DNA from: Waddliaceae bacterium
GTDB taxonomy: Bacteria > Chlamydiota > Chlamydiia > Chlamydiales > GCA-2709385
Assembly (NCBI GenBank): GCA_002709385.1
Contig: PAQS01000036.1
Location: 42,678-106,677 of the forward strand
Reading direction: 5' to 3'
Length of the DNA stretch: 64,000 nt
Part shown: one piece after another, positions 1-8,729 of the stretch
How positions within the stretch are numbered: position 1 is the first letter of the stretch
Layout of the letters: each line of letters opens with the position of its first letter
Position numbers and translations under genes: made by a program
The notes under the pieces: model-generated
The model's input: only the letters and a program-made list of their open reading frames with translations
The model's database searches: none
Told to the model about the DNA's origin: nothing

Positions 1-1
1 T

Positions 2-3000
2 GTGTTAGTTCTAACGATCTATAACATCCTTCCTACGATTTTTTATTATAGCAATTCTTTGCGCTCACCTATAGATGAAACGCGAAGTGAAGCTATAGTA
101 AGTTCGCTTGTTAAGCGAGTGAACTTATTAGAGAAGGATGCGGTTGACTGGCTTCATTCCTATTGTAAACATCTTACATTAAAACCTCAGTCTATTGAGT
201 TAGATAAGAGTAACCCTAAATTTATTCGGGTAACTTTTTCTAATACAGAAGAAGCTGAAGTTTTACGTAGGTTCTTACCTAATGCCGGGTCTCTTATCCC
301 CTTTGTTCCTGCACAGCTACAGGTAGCAAGAGAAGATAACGATCCTTTAGTGGTATCTGTTGAGCGTCGCATTGGCATTCATTTGGATAGTTCTGAAGAC
401 AAGCTGTTCCAGTTTGCTTCGAAGCGCGACAAAAATGACCAAATCGCTCCTTTATATCGTGATCTGATTTATGACCGAATTATTGAAGCAGCTCATGTAA
501 TTGCTGGTCCAAGTAGAACAGGTTTACAAGTAGAACTTGCTTTACACTCGCAATTACAAGATCAGAGCATTGATACTTTGGTTGCTTTATCAAAAGAATT
601 GAATGACATCATTTCAACTTTTGGTATTGAGAGTGATTTAGCTCAGCGTTACATCAGAAGTTTTTCACAAAGCTCTGAAGAGACGCCAAGTCAGTTGGTT
701 CATAAGCTCACTTCGAAAATAGAGACAGCTTCTTCTCAAATTGATTCTCAACAAAAATCTATTTTGGCTGAACAGCAACGTCTGCAAGAAGATGGTCTTT
801 TCTTAGATCCAACAAAAGAGCAAATGCTAGACGTATTAGTACGTCAAAAGGCTAGCTTGGATGAAGCAGGTAAAACACTTCGCAGTCAAAGTTCTTCTTT
901 TTCTGCAGCGAAGACACCATTAACTCGTGTCCAATTGAGAGAGCTTTTACGCTCTGTAGAAAATTCTGAAGTTCAAACTTTAGATTTGTCTACTTACCAC
1001 CCTTATATTAAGGGGTTGGTTATTGACTGGGATAGCAGCACTCTTGATTTTGATCTATATTCAGATGTTAGTGAAATTTTATTCAAAGACTCTCAAAGCG
1101 AAGTAGAAGCTTATCAGCGCGATAGACTCAAGCAATACGTGATCAATGATATTGCTCGAATTTCTCGTCTCGCAGATGAAAAAATTAGTCCTACAACTAA
1201 TGGCTTCGCCTTATCTTTCGACGAACTGAACAATAGTCGTAGTTTTCTTTTACTTGATCTTGGGGTTTTAGCTGAGCAGCAAGCTGAACAGATTCTTTCT
1301 GAATTGGACCGCTCATGGATTCCTCAGCATTCAGACTTACTTCGCAGCTCTTTTCCATTATGGAGTTACGGAGAGTTTCAAGACTTACCTCTTCAAGAGC
1401 AAAAACTAGGTTTGATGGTTTATGCTCCAGGTATGTACGAAACTGAAGCTCACAAAGGCTTTAGAAGAAACTCTATATATGTTGTTGCACGTGGAATTTC
1501 CGACCTTGTAAAGCAATACGAAGAGTTTCCAGAAAGTCCAGAAAGTATCACTCTGCTTCAAGATTTTGATAGCTTAAGAGCTATCCTGCAAAGAAATGGC
1601 TTTTTTGGTTATCCAGGAGCTTCTTTCGGAATCGATGAACAGTATAAAAATGATTACATTTTTGAGTTAAACGAATACTATGCTGATCTGGTTGCTGCTA
1701 CTCGTGAAAATATGAGTGTTCATGGTAGCAAGCGTTTTGCTGTGTTAGAGTTCACTGATATTGAACAACGTTTACTTACTGAGAATGAAATCGATAAACA
1801 GCGTCACGAAGATTTATTGAAATGGCGTGAAGATTTCCAAATCGCTCAGGTAGATATGAACCCAATGGCTAAGTACCGGGTTCCACCACCGACAAAGAAT
1901 GTATTCGTAGAAAATTTCAAATTGAATACGAAAAAATATTTCCGTGGTGATGAGCGAAAAGTTCTAAAGTTAGGTTTAGACCTTGCTGGTGGTAAGAGTG
2001 TTGTTATTGGTCTTCTTGACCAAGCACAGCGTCCTGTTACTGATCCAGAGGACATTTCACAAGCAGTAAATGAGCTATACAACCGTGTAAACCGCATGGG
2101 TGTTTCCGAAGTAAGTATTCGCTCGGAAGGCAATAACATTATTCTCGACTTTCCTGGTTCACAAGGAATTTCAGCTAGTGAATTGATTAGTGCTTCTGCG
2201 ATGTACTTTCACATCGTTAATGAGCAGTTTTCATTGAAAAATCCAGCTTTAGCAGAGACTGTTAATCAGTTTTTACAACAAGTATGGAATGAAGCAGTGG
2301 TGACCAATCGTCAAACCGCAGCAGAAGTTAATGAAATCGCTTGGGAACACTTAGGAGGAGATCCTGAAACTGGACAAGTTGCGCGTCCTCGTAATGAGTA
2401 TGCACGTACACTTTATGATAATGGACTTCGTATTGCGAGCCCTAAAAAAGATGTAGCGAGCAACACTTTCAATGATACTTTATCTTCTATTGCAGTATTG
2501 CGAGGTGAAGATCATAGTGAATGGATGGGACAGAACCACCCTCTTATGGTCGTTTTCCATAATTATGCCTTAGAAGGTGCGAATTTAAGTAACATTCAAG
2601 TGGGTTACGATCCAAGCCAAGGAAATATTCTTAGCTTTAGCGTACTGAATTCTTACAAAGATAAAGAGCGTCGAGCTGAAAGTCCTGTAAAAGATTTTTC
2701 CGCATGGACTTCTCAATTTGCAGAAGACAAGATTGGTGGAACAATCAAAGAATCGTACTCCAATGGTAATGGCTGGCGTATGGCCATCATTCTTAATGGA
2801 GAAGTTGTAAGTGCTCCTACTTTAAATGTTGCACTAACAGACAACGCATCGATTCATGGTAACTTCACACAGCGTGAGATCAATCATCTTGCAGCTGATT
2901 TAAAAGCAGGTTCCTTAAGTTTTCAGCCACAGATTCTTTCAGAAGTGAATGTGAGCCCTGACTTAGGAAGAGAAGAACGAAATAGTGGCTTGATTGCTTC

Positions 3001-4504
3001 TGGTCTCGGACTTTTCCTTGTAATTGCCATCATGATTTTATACTACCGCTTTGCTGGGGTGGTTGCTTCTGTGGCTGTTCTCTTTAACTTGCTTATCATG
3101 TGGGGAGTTCTACAGAACTTAGATGCTGCACTTACTCTTCCAGGGATTGCGGGTATCATCTTGACTATGGGTATGGCTGTGGATGCTAACGTTCTAGTAT
3201 TCGAGCGTATCCGCGAAGAGTTTTCGATTAGTCAAAGAATTGGCTCTGCAATACAAGCTGGGTACCGTAAAGCGTTTACTGCAATTATTGACTCTAACTT
3301 AACAACAGTGATTGCTGCTGTTATTTTGATTCAATTTGATTCAGGACCAATTAAAGGGTTTGCGCTGACATTGATCATCGGTATTGTATCCTCTATGTTT
3401 ACAGCCTTGTTCATGACACGTTACTTTTTTGCTGGCTGGGTACAGTCAAGTCAAAATAAAGAACTTCCTATGCCAAATACCCTACGCCATACAAGCTTTG
3501 ATTTTCTTGCTAAGAAGACAATCGCAATTGCTTGTTCACTTGCATTGATTGTGGCTGGAATGGGTCTGCTTTATCAGCAGAAGCAAACAATACTTGGCAT
3601 GGACTTCACTGGTGGTTACTCTCTCAGTGTTGAAATGAACGAGAAAGAAGGAGTTACTTCTTACCGAAAAATGGCGAACGAAATTTTGTTTGATCAAGGC
3701 TTGTCTAGTGGTGATTTCTCTGTGCACGTTTTAAATCGTCCAACTCAGCTACGCCTACAGTTTGCAATGAGCATGGAAGAGTCCGGTTACCCATTTTCTG
3801 GTATGGAAGAAGAACAATCTTCTGAAGACTATGAATATGCATACCTAGCTAATCCACGCCTTGCTTGGGTAGTAAAAACCCTAGAAGAAGGTGGCTTGAG
3901 TATTCGTGAAGATCAGTTGAGTCAACTTGATCAGAACTGGCGAGTGATGTCAGGGCAGTTCTCTGACTCTATGCGTAATAGTGCAATCATTGGTTTACTT
4001 CTTGCCCTAGTTGCCATCTTGATCTACATTACATTCCGTTTTGAATTCAAATATGGAATTAGTGCGATCATTGCTATTGTACACGACGTATTGATCTCAT
4101 TAGCAGCACTTGCATTCCTTCATAAAATTGGCTTGAACGTTCAAATTGACCTTGCGGTTGTTGGAGCGATCATGACTATTATCGGGTACTCTTTGAATGA
4201 TACAATTATTGTATTTGACCGTATTCGCGAAGATGCAAGAATTCTGCGTAAAATGTCTTTTTCAGAAGTTATTAACCATGCCATCAATATTACATTGAGC
4301 CGTACTTTGATGACATCTGGAACTACATTAGCTGTTTTAGTATCGCTTGTACTATTTGGAGGCCCGAATATTTTCCCACTAGCTATTGTGATGCTACTTG
4401 GGGTTATATTTGGAACTTTTTCTTCCCTATTCATTGTTTCTCCAATCATGCTTTATTTTCATGATAGAGAAGAGCAGATGCAAGAAAACGCGCTTACTAC
4501 ATAG
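2..4504 (+). CDS. secDF: Fused protein translocase subunit SecDF (5' partial)
   Basis: Inner-membrane accessory subunit of the Sec translocon; uses proton motive force to pull exported chains into the periplasm. At least 1500 residues. The reading frame runs off the left edge and the first visible residues already form the first membrane span, so the true start lies upstream. A very long periplasmic stretch of about 600 residues precedes the SecD signature LGLDLAGGK near residue 658. SecD membrane spans follow, with DANVLVFERIREE. The SecF half has LGMDFTGG near residue 1197 and NDTIIVFDRIRED near the end. A SecD-SecF fusion with an enlarged first periplasmic domain matches the roughly 1400-residue chlamydial SecDF. 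Next gene is recJ, as in Chlamydia. A hairpin follows the stop. Confidence 0.95.
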   Translation: MLVLTIYNILPTIFYYSNSLRSPIDETRSEAIVSSLVKRVNLLEKDAVDWLHSYCKHLTLKPQSIELDKSNPKFIRVTFSNTEEAEVLRRFLPNAGSLIPFVPAQLQVAREDNDPLVVSVERRIGIHLDSSEDKLFQFASKRDKNDQIAPLYRDLIYDRIIEAAHVIAGPSRTGLQVELALHSQLQDQSIDTLVALSKELNDIISTFGIESDLAQRYIRSFSQSSEETPSQLVHKLTSKIETASSQIDSQQKSILAEQQRLQEDGLFLDPTKEQMLDVLVRQKASLDEAGKTLRSQSSSFSAAKTPLTRVQLRELLRSVENSEVQTLDLSTYHPYIKGLVIDWDSSTLDFDLYSDVSEILFKDSQSEVEAYQRDRLKQYVINDIARISRLADEKISPTTNGFALSFDELNNSRSFLLLDLGVLAEQQAEQILSELDRSWIPQHSDLLRSSFPLWSYGEFQDLPLQEQKLGLMVYAPGMYETEAHKGFRRNSIYVVARGISDLVKQYEEFPESPESITLLQDFDSLRAILQRNGFFGYPGASFGIDEQYKNDYIFELNEYYADLVAATRENMSVHGSKRFAVLEFTDIEQRLLTENEIDKQRHEDLLKWREDFQIAQVDMNPMAKYRVPPPTKNVFVENFKLNTKKYFRGDERKVLKLGLDLAGGKSVVIGLLDQAQRPVTDPEDISQAVNELYNRVNRMGVSEVSIRSEGNNIILDFPGSQGISASELISASAMYFHIVNEQFSLKNPALAETVNQFLQQVWNEAVVTNRQTAAEVNEIAWEHLGGDPETGQVARPRNEYARTLYDNGLRIASPKKDVASNTFNDTLSSIAVLRGEDHSEWMGQNHPLMVVFHNYALEGANLSNIQVGYDPSQGNILSFSVLNSYKDKERRAESPVKDFSAWTSQFAEDKIGGTIKESYSNGNGWRMAIILNGEVVSAPTLNVALTDNASIHGNFTQREINHLAADLKAGSLSFQPQILSEVNVSPDLGREERNSGLIASGLGLFLVIAIMILYYRFAGVVASVAVLFNLLIMWGVLQNLDAALTLPGIAGIILTMGMAVDANVLVFERIREEFSISQRIGSAIQAGYRKAFTAIIDSNLTTVIAAVILIQFDSGPIKGFALTLIIGIVSSMFTALFMTRYFFAGWVQSSQNKELPMPNTLRHTSFDFLAKKTIAIACSLALIVAGMGLLYQQKQTILGMDFTGGYSLSVEMNEKEGVTSYRKMANEILFDQGLSSGDFSVHVLNRPTQLRLQFAMSMEESGYPFSGMEEEQSSEDYEYAYLANPRLAWVVKTLEEGGLSIREDQLSQLDQNWRVMSGQFSDSMRNSAIIGLLLALVAILIYITFRFEFKYGISAIIAIVHDVLISLAALAFLHKIGLNVQIDLAVVGAIMTIIGYSLNDTIIVFDRIREDARILRKMSFSEVINHAINITLSRTLMTSGTTLAVLVSLVLFGGPNIFPLAIVMLLGVIFGTFSSLFIVSPIMLYFHDREEQMQENALTT

Positions 4505-4521
4505 TAAGAAACCTCAACAGA

Positions 4522-4545
4522 GCTGGCACATATCTTTGTGCCAGC
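4522..4545 (+). terminator. Hairpin after secDF
   Basis: Nine-base-pair stem (GCTGGCACA with TGTGCCAGC) starting 17 bases after the secDF stop. There is no U-tract, so it may stabilise the 3' end or act with Rho rather than terminate on its own. The following 210 bases up to recJ hold nothing else I can recognise. Confidence 0.5.
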
Positions 4546-4759
4546 CTGAATATTCAAATGCTCGTCTAATTTCATCGAAGCAGGTGACCAAAATGGTCTA
4601 TCTTCGTATAATCCAGCTTTAGCTGGGCGATCCATAGACAGCAGCTAAACTAAGCAGAGCTACATACGCAAATACGTTTTAAGCAATGAGCTATTACCTA
4701 AAATCGGTGAGGTTATTCTTTTTATTGGGAAAATCTGACTGTGCTGGAGCACAAACACA

Positions 4760-6499
4760 ATGAATCAAATTCCGAAACCCAAGGACCCTATCTGGATTTA
4801 CCCCACTGAAGCACCTGATTGGCGTCAACAAATTGTTGAAGAATTCAATTTACATCCTGTTACAGCGCAGATTTTGGTTTCTCGTGGTTTCAACACCCTG
4901 GATGAAATTAACCATTACCTTTACGCCAAGCTACCAGATCTACACCCTCCCCATCTTTTTGCAGATATGCCTGCAGCCGTCGAACGTGTATGCCAAGCTC
5001 TAGAGAGAGAAGAAGGTATTTTAATTTACGGTGACAATGATGTAGACGGAATGACGGGAACAGCACTGCTTACCGAATTTCTTCGCCGTATGGGTGGCAA
5101 TGTACTATTCTATGTCGCTAACCGCAATTCTCTACGTCAAAGTGTCATCTTAGACGCACTTCATTATGGCCTTGCACATGAATGCAAGCTTATCATTACA
5201 GTAGATTGTGGAATCACATCTACTACTGAAATTGAAGAAATTCTTAATCAGCACGTAGATGTAATCATTACCGATCACCATGAACCAACTGATCGCTTAC
5301 CACGCTGTTGTGCTACACTGAATCCCAAGTTAAAAGATAGTAACTATCCTAACCGAGATTTAACCGGAGTAGGGGTAGCGTTTAAATTTGCTCATGCGGT
5401 AACAAATCGCCTTGTTTCAGACGGGATTTTAAAAGCAAATAAAACAGACCTTAAGAGCTACCTTGATCTTGTCGCTTTAGGGACCATATCTGATATGGGT
5501 GCTCTACTTGGAGAAAACCGAATATTAGTTCGTTATGGTTTAAAAGAATTAAGGCAAACTCAGAGAATCGGCCTATCTAAACTTCTTGAAGTATGTGATT
5601 TAGATACAAACCGTTATATTTCTGCTGCAGATGTTGCTTCCAAAATAGCTCCTCGATTAAACAGCCTTGGGCGTATAGCAGATCCAGCAAAAGGTGTAGA
5701 ACTTCTCTTATGTAGAAATGCTCGTAAAGCAGAAGACTTAGCTCTCGAACTAGATCTAAATAACCAAGAGCGGCAGAAAATAGAACGAGGAATGGCAGAA
5801 CATCTTGAAGAGACAATCATTGAAAACCCGTCCCTTTTAGATCATAAAGCTATCGTCGTAGTTTCAGATCAGTGGCATCCTGGTGTCATTGCTATTTTAA
5901 CGACTCGCCTATCTAAGTCTTATAACCGCCCTGTTGTACTCATTGCTATTGAAGACGGCATCGGTAAAGGCTCTATGCGGTCTATCCCTGCATTTCCTCT
6001 TCTTCCCCCTCTTAAAGATAATGCAGACTTGCTTCTTAACTTTGGTGGGCACGACTTTGCTGCAGGTTTAACGATTGAAGAAAATCATATCGATACTTTC
6101 GTTAAACGTTTCTTAGAAGCTGCAGACAGAAGTTTAGAAGCGAAAGATGTGGCTCCAAAACTTTATCTTGATGCCGGAGTAAAATTTAGTGATCTCACTT
6201 TTGACTTCATGGAATCTTTGCGCTTACTGGAGCCTTTTGGAAATGAAAACCAACAGCCTTTACTTTACTGTAAAGTTACTCAAGCGTGGCCACCTAAAGT
6301 TGTGGGAAAAACACATTTAAAGCTCTATCTTGAGAATGATGGACGTATGCTAGAAGGGATTGCATTCGGTATGGGGCATGACCTACCTAGACTACGAAGA
6401 CGCAATCTAAATCTAGAGCTTGCTTTTTCACCTCAAGTTAACCTATTTCAAAACAAAGCAAGTATTCAATTACTCGCTCGGGACTATCATATTCTATAA
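4760..6499 (+). CDS. recJ: Single-stranded-DNA exonuclease RecJ
   Basis: 5'-3' single-strand DNA exonuclease of recombination and mismatch repair. 579 residues, typical for the family. DHH-phosphoesterase motifs are visible: GDNDVDGMTG near residue 91 (motif I region, Asp-rich), VDCGIT near 150, and TDHHEP near 171, the metal-binding DHH. The DHHA1 part carries FGGHDFAAG near residue 430, followed by a C-terminal OB-like domain. Start is the ATG preceded by a GGAG box. It lies between secDF and euo as in Chlamydia, with an rRNA methyltransferase gene inserted only 5 bases downstream, so the two are probably cotranscribed. Confidence 0.95.
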   Translation: MNQIPKPKDPIWIYPTEAPDWRQQIVEEFNLHPVTAQILVSRGFNTLDEINHYLYAKLPDLHPPHLFADMPAAVERVCQALEREEGILIYGDNDVDGMTGTALLTEFLRRMGGNVLFYVANRNSLRQSVILDALHYGLAHECKLIITVDCGITSTTEIEEILNQHVDVIITDHHEPTDRLPRCCATLNPKLKDSNYPNRDLTGVGVAFKFAHAVTNRLVSDGILKANKTDLKSYLDLVALGTISDMGALLGENRILVRYGLKELRQTQRIGLSKLLEVCDLDTNRYISAADVASKIAPRLNSLGRIADPAKGVELLLCRNARKAEDLALELDLNNQERQKIERGMAEHLEETIIENPSLLDHKAIVVVSDQWHPGVIAILTTRLSKSYNRPVVLIAIEDGIGKGSMRSIPAFPLLPPLKDNADLLLNFGGHDFAAGLTIEENHIDTFVKRFLEAADRSLEAKDVAPKLYLDAGVKFSDLTFDFMESLRLLEPFGNENQQPLLYCKVTQAWPPKVVGKTHLKLYLENDGRMLEGIAFGMGHDLPRLRRRNLNLELAFSPQVNLFQNKASIQLLARDYHIL

Positions 6500-6504
6500 T
6501 TCAC

Positions 6505-7806
6505 ATGTCTATTGAAAAAAACGATTTAGTCACCGGAACAATCGAAAGCATTGCTTCTGGCGGAGAAGGTATTCTACGCCTTGATAGCGGTTTGGTTGTT
6601 TTCGTTCCTTTTACAGCAATAGGTGACCAGCTTTCTGTCCGTATCCTAAATAAAAAAAAGCGCTTTGCTCGAGGTGTCATTCACGAGCTATTTTCACCTG
6701 GAAAAGATCGAGTCATTCCCAAATGCCCTCTTTTCACAAAATGCCCAGGTTGTCAATTACAACACCTGGATTATTCAACACAGTGTAAAGCAAAGCAACA
6801 ACACGTTTACGATGCATTGAAGCGAATTGGAAAACTTTCTCTTCAGGATCCATTACCTATTCGAGAGGCAAAAGCAATTTGGGCTTATCGAAGACATATA
6901 CGCCTACATTTCATAAAAACGAAGCAATCCTTTGAAATGGGCTACTATGGGTGGGATAATCAATCGCTTCTTAACGTGCGTACTTGTCCAATTTTCACCA
7001 GCAATGAAGATAAAGCCATAGAAGAGATACGCCAGGCACTCTTTTGTGACAAAGTAGAAAACCTCAAAGGTTCGGTGAAAATTTTTAAAGTTGAAGAAGA
7101 GAAAAAATCAGCTCATTTTGTACTAGAAGAAAAGCCTTCTAAAGGACTCAAAGCATCCCTAGAACAACTTCTATCTACTCAAACAGATTGGAGTTCATTT
7201 TTAATAGAAAGTCCCGATGGAGAAGAAACACTAGGTCAACATACACATAAAATTCAAGTACATAGTCTCGATTTCAACTTCTCTCCTAGAAGCTTCTTAC
7301 AAAATCACCCCGAACAAAGCGAACAAATCCTTCATTCACTCGTAGACTACACACGCTCAATCAAAGCAAAACGAGTACTAGATCTCTATTCAGGAATAGG
7401 AATTAGTTCTATTTTAATTGCTAAAGATGGAATCGAGGTTTTAGGTATCGAAGGTAATCCCACAGCTGTACAGCTTGCCAAAGATAATGCTAGAAAACAC
7501 CAGTGTATGGGATCCCGCTTTAAAAGAGCCGATGTGGCTCGGGTCATTAAACAAGAACTGCGTCAATTTCAACCTGATCTTGTAATTGTTAACCCACCTC
7601 GCACAGGACTCCACGATCAAGTCATTAATAGCCTCATCGAGGTACCTGTTAAGCATCTCGTCTATATTTCATGCATGCCTTCTACTTTAGCAAGAGATCT
7701 GCATAAACTTTGTGAACAAGTTTATCACTGGGACTCTGGGCAGTGCTTTGATATGTTTCCACACACTCAACACGTTGAGACATTTTGCATTTTATCTGCG
7801 AAATAA
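6505..7806 (+). CDS. 23S rRNA (uracil-5-)-methyltransferase, RumA/RlmD family
   Basis: SAM-dependent tRNA/rRNA uracil-C5 methyltransferase. 433 residues. An N-terminal TRAM domain (residues about 1-60) is followed by an iron-sulfur cysteine cluster (PKCPLFTKCPGCQLQHL, near 73-90). The Rossmann methyltransferase part has VLDLYSGIGISS near 290. The catalytic signature is YISCMPSTLARDL near 387, with the nucleophilic Cys, and NPPRTGL near 368 is the motif IV region. Cluster and length fit RlmD or RlmC rather than TrmA. Which uridine is methylated cannot be read from sequence. Start is 5 bases after recJ. Confidence 0.88.
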   Translation: MSIEKNDLVTGTIESIASGGEGILRLDSGLVVFVPFTAIGDQLSVRILNKKKRFARGVIHELFSPGKDRVIPKCPLFTKCPGCQLQHLDYSTQCKAKQQHVYDALKRIGKLSLQDPLPIREAKAIWAYRRHIRLHFIKTKQSFEMGYYGWDNQSLLNVRTCPIFTSNEDKAIEEIRQALFCDKVENLKGSVKIFKVEEEKKSAHFVLEEKPSKGLKASLEQLLSTQTDWSSFLIESPDGEETLGQHTHKIQVHSLDFNFSPRSFLQNHPEQSEQILHSLVDYTRSIKAKRVLDLYSGIGISSILIAKDGIEVLGIEGNPTAVQLAKDNARKHQCMGSRFKRADVARVIKQELRQFQPDLVIVNPPRTGLHDQVINSLIEVPVKHLVYISCMPSTLARDLHKLCEQVYHWDSGQCFDMFPHTQHVETFCILSAK

Positions 7807-7808
7807 AA

Positions 7809-7845
7809 AAAACCCTTCTTTTACTTAAGGTAAAAGAAGGGTTTT
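7809..7845. terminator. Bidirectional terminator between the methyltransferase gene and euo
   Basis: Perfect stem AACCCTTCTTTTAC / GTAAAAGAAGGGTT (7811-7824 with 7830-7843), extended by A-T pairs at the base, and A/T runs on both sides. It sits exactly between two convergent genes, so it can serve both strands. Confidence 0.9.
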
Positions 7846-7873
7846 ACAAAATAAGAGTCAAAAGCTTAGCTAA

Positions 7874-8365
7874 TTAGCTTGCTTTTGTTTCTTCTTCGCT
7901 TTTCTTTTCGATGAACTTACCACGGTATTCGTTCACATCATCAATGTGAATCACCCAAGCAGCACCTTTACGGTGAGCTTTAAGCATTCCAACGCGAGTA
8001 GCGTAGTAGATCTTTTGTGCAGGAACGCTTAACATACGAGCAACCTGATTTACCGAGAAACAGCCACGAGCGTTATCAAACAACAACTCGCCATCGTACA
8101 TAGACTTTGCACGAGAATACTTCTGGCGACGGTACTCTTCTAAATGATCTAAATCAATCGTCCAACGACTTGCTACTTTACGTGCTTTTAGCTTTCCAAG
8201 CTTAATCGCTACGTAAATCGCCTGGCGTGTTACGTTATTAATTTTAGCAGCCTCAGTAATTGAAACAATACGCTCATCTGAATTCTTTCCCTCTTCAGAA
8301 TTCGCGCCAGGAAGATCTAGCCCCCCCTCTTCTTCAATAACGGCTTGACCTTTCTCTTCAGTCAT
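7874..8365 (-). CDS. euo: EUO-type developmental regulator with two helix-turn-helix units
   Basis: DNA-binding protein of 163 residues with two MerR/excisionase-like winged helix-turn-helix repeats. The first includes SITEAAKINNVTRQAIYVAI, near residues 35-54. The second includes FSVNQVARMLSVPAQKIYYA, near 103-122. The position next to recJ and gltX, and the architecture, match chlamydial EUO, a repressor of late genes in the developmental cycle (established for C. trachomatis, inferred here). ATG start with an upstream purine-rich GGAGATT. A G7 tract (8321-8327 on the plus strand as C7) covers codons 13-15. A slip there would frameshift the gene before the first helix-turn-helix. Confidence 0.85.
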   Translation of the reverse strand: MTEEKGQAVIEEEGGLDLPGANSEEGKNSDERIVSITEAAKINNVTRQAIYVAIKLGKLKARKVASRWTIDLDHLEEYRRQKYSRAKSMYDGELLFDNARGCFSVNQVARMLSVPAQKIYYATRVGMLKAHRKGAAWVIHIDDVNEYRGKFIEKKSEEETKAS

Positions 8366-8729
8366 TTTGTAATCTCCAAAAAAAAATTATGCTAACAAAT
8401 GAAAACTTTCTTATATGCGAAATAATATAGTTCAAATCTATGAAAAAACATTTGTAAATTTGACATAGAGTAACGATTATACAAAATAAATGATTATAAA
8501 CAAGCTACTTTTTTTGAAACTTTCAAATTTATTTATTTAAAAGTTTGTTTTACATTTTTTTAATCCTTTAACCCTTACCCCTTGCACTACTAAAATCAAT
8601 TTGATGGCTAAAAAGCATAATAGCCAGCTATTCTACAGATAAAAGGTAAACAGCTCTAATTCCTATGTTCCAGCTTAAGTAGCTGATTTATAGGTAATTT
8701 CTACTTATTAAGAGACAAGGAGATCCTGC
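8366..8729. other. Divergent AT-rich intergenic region between euo and tsp
   Basis: 364 bases separating divergent genes; it must hold promoters for both. Very AT-rich, with T-runs near 8505-8570. I see no convincing sigma-66-type -35/-10 pair and no RNA gene. The tsp ribosome-binding site AAGGAG lies at its right end. Confidence 0.4.
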
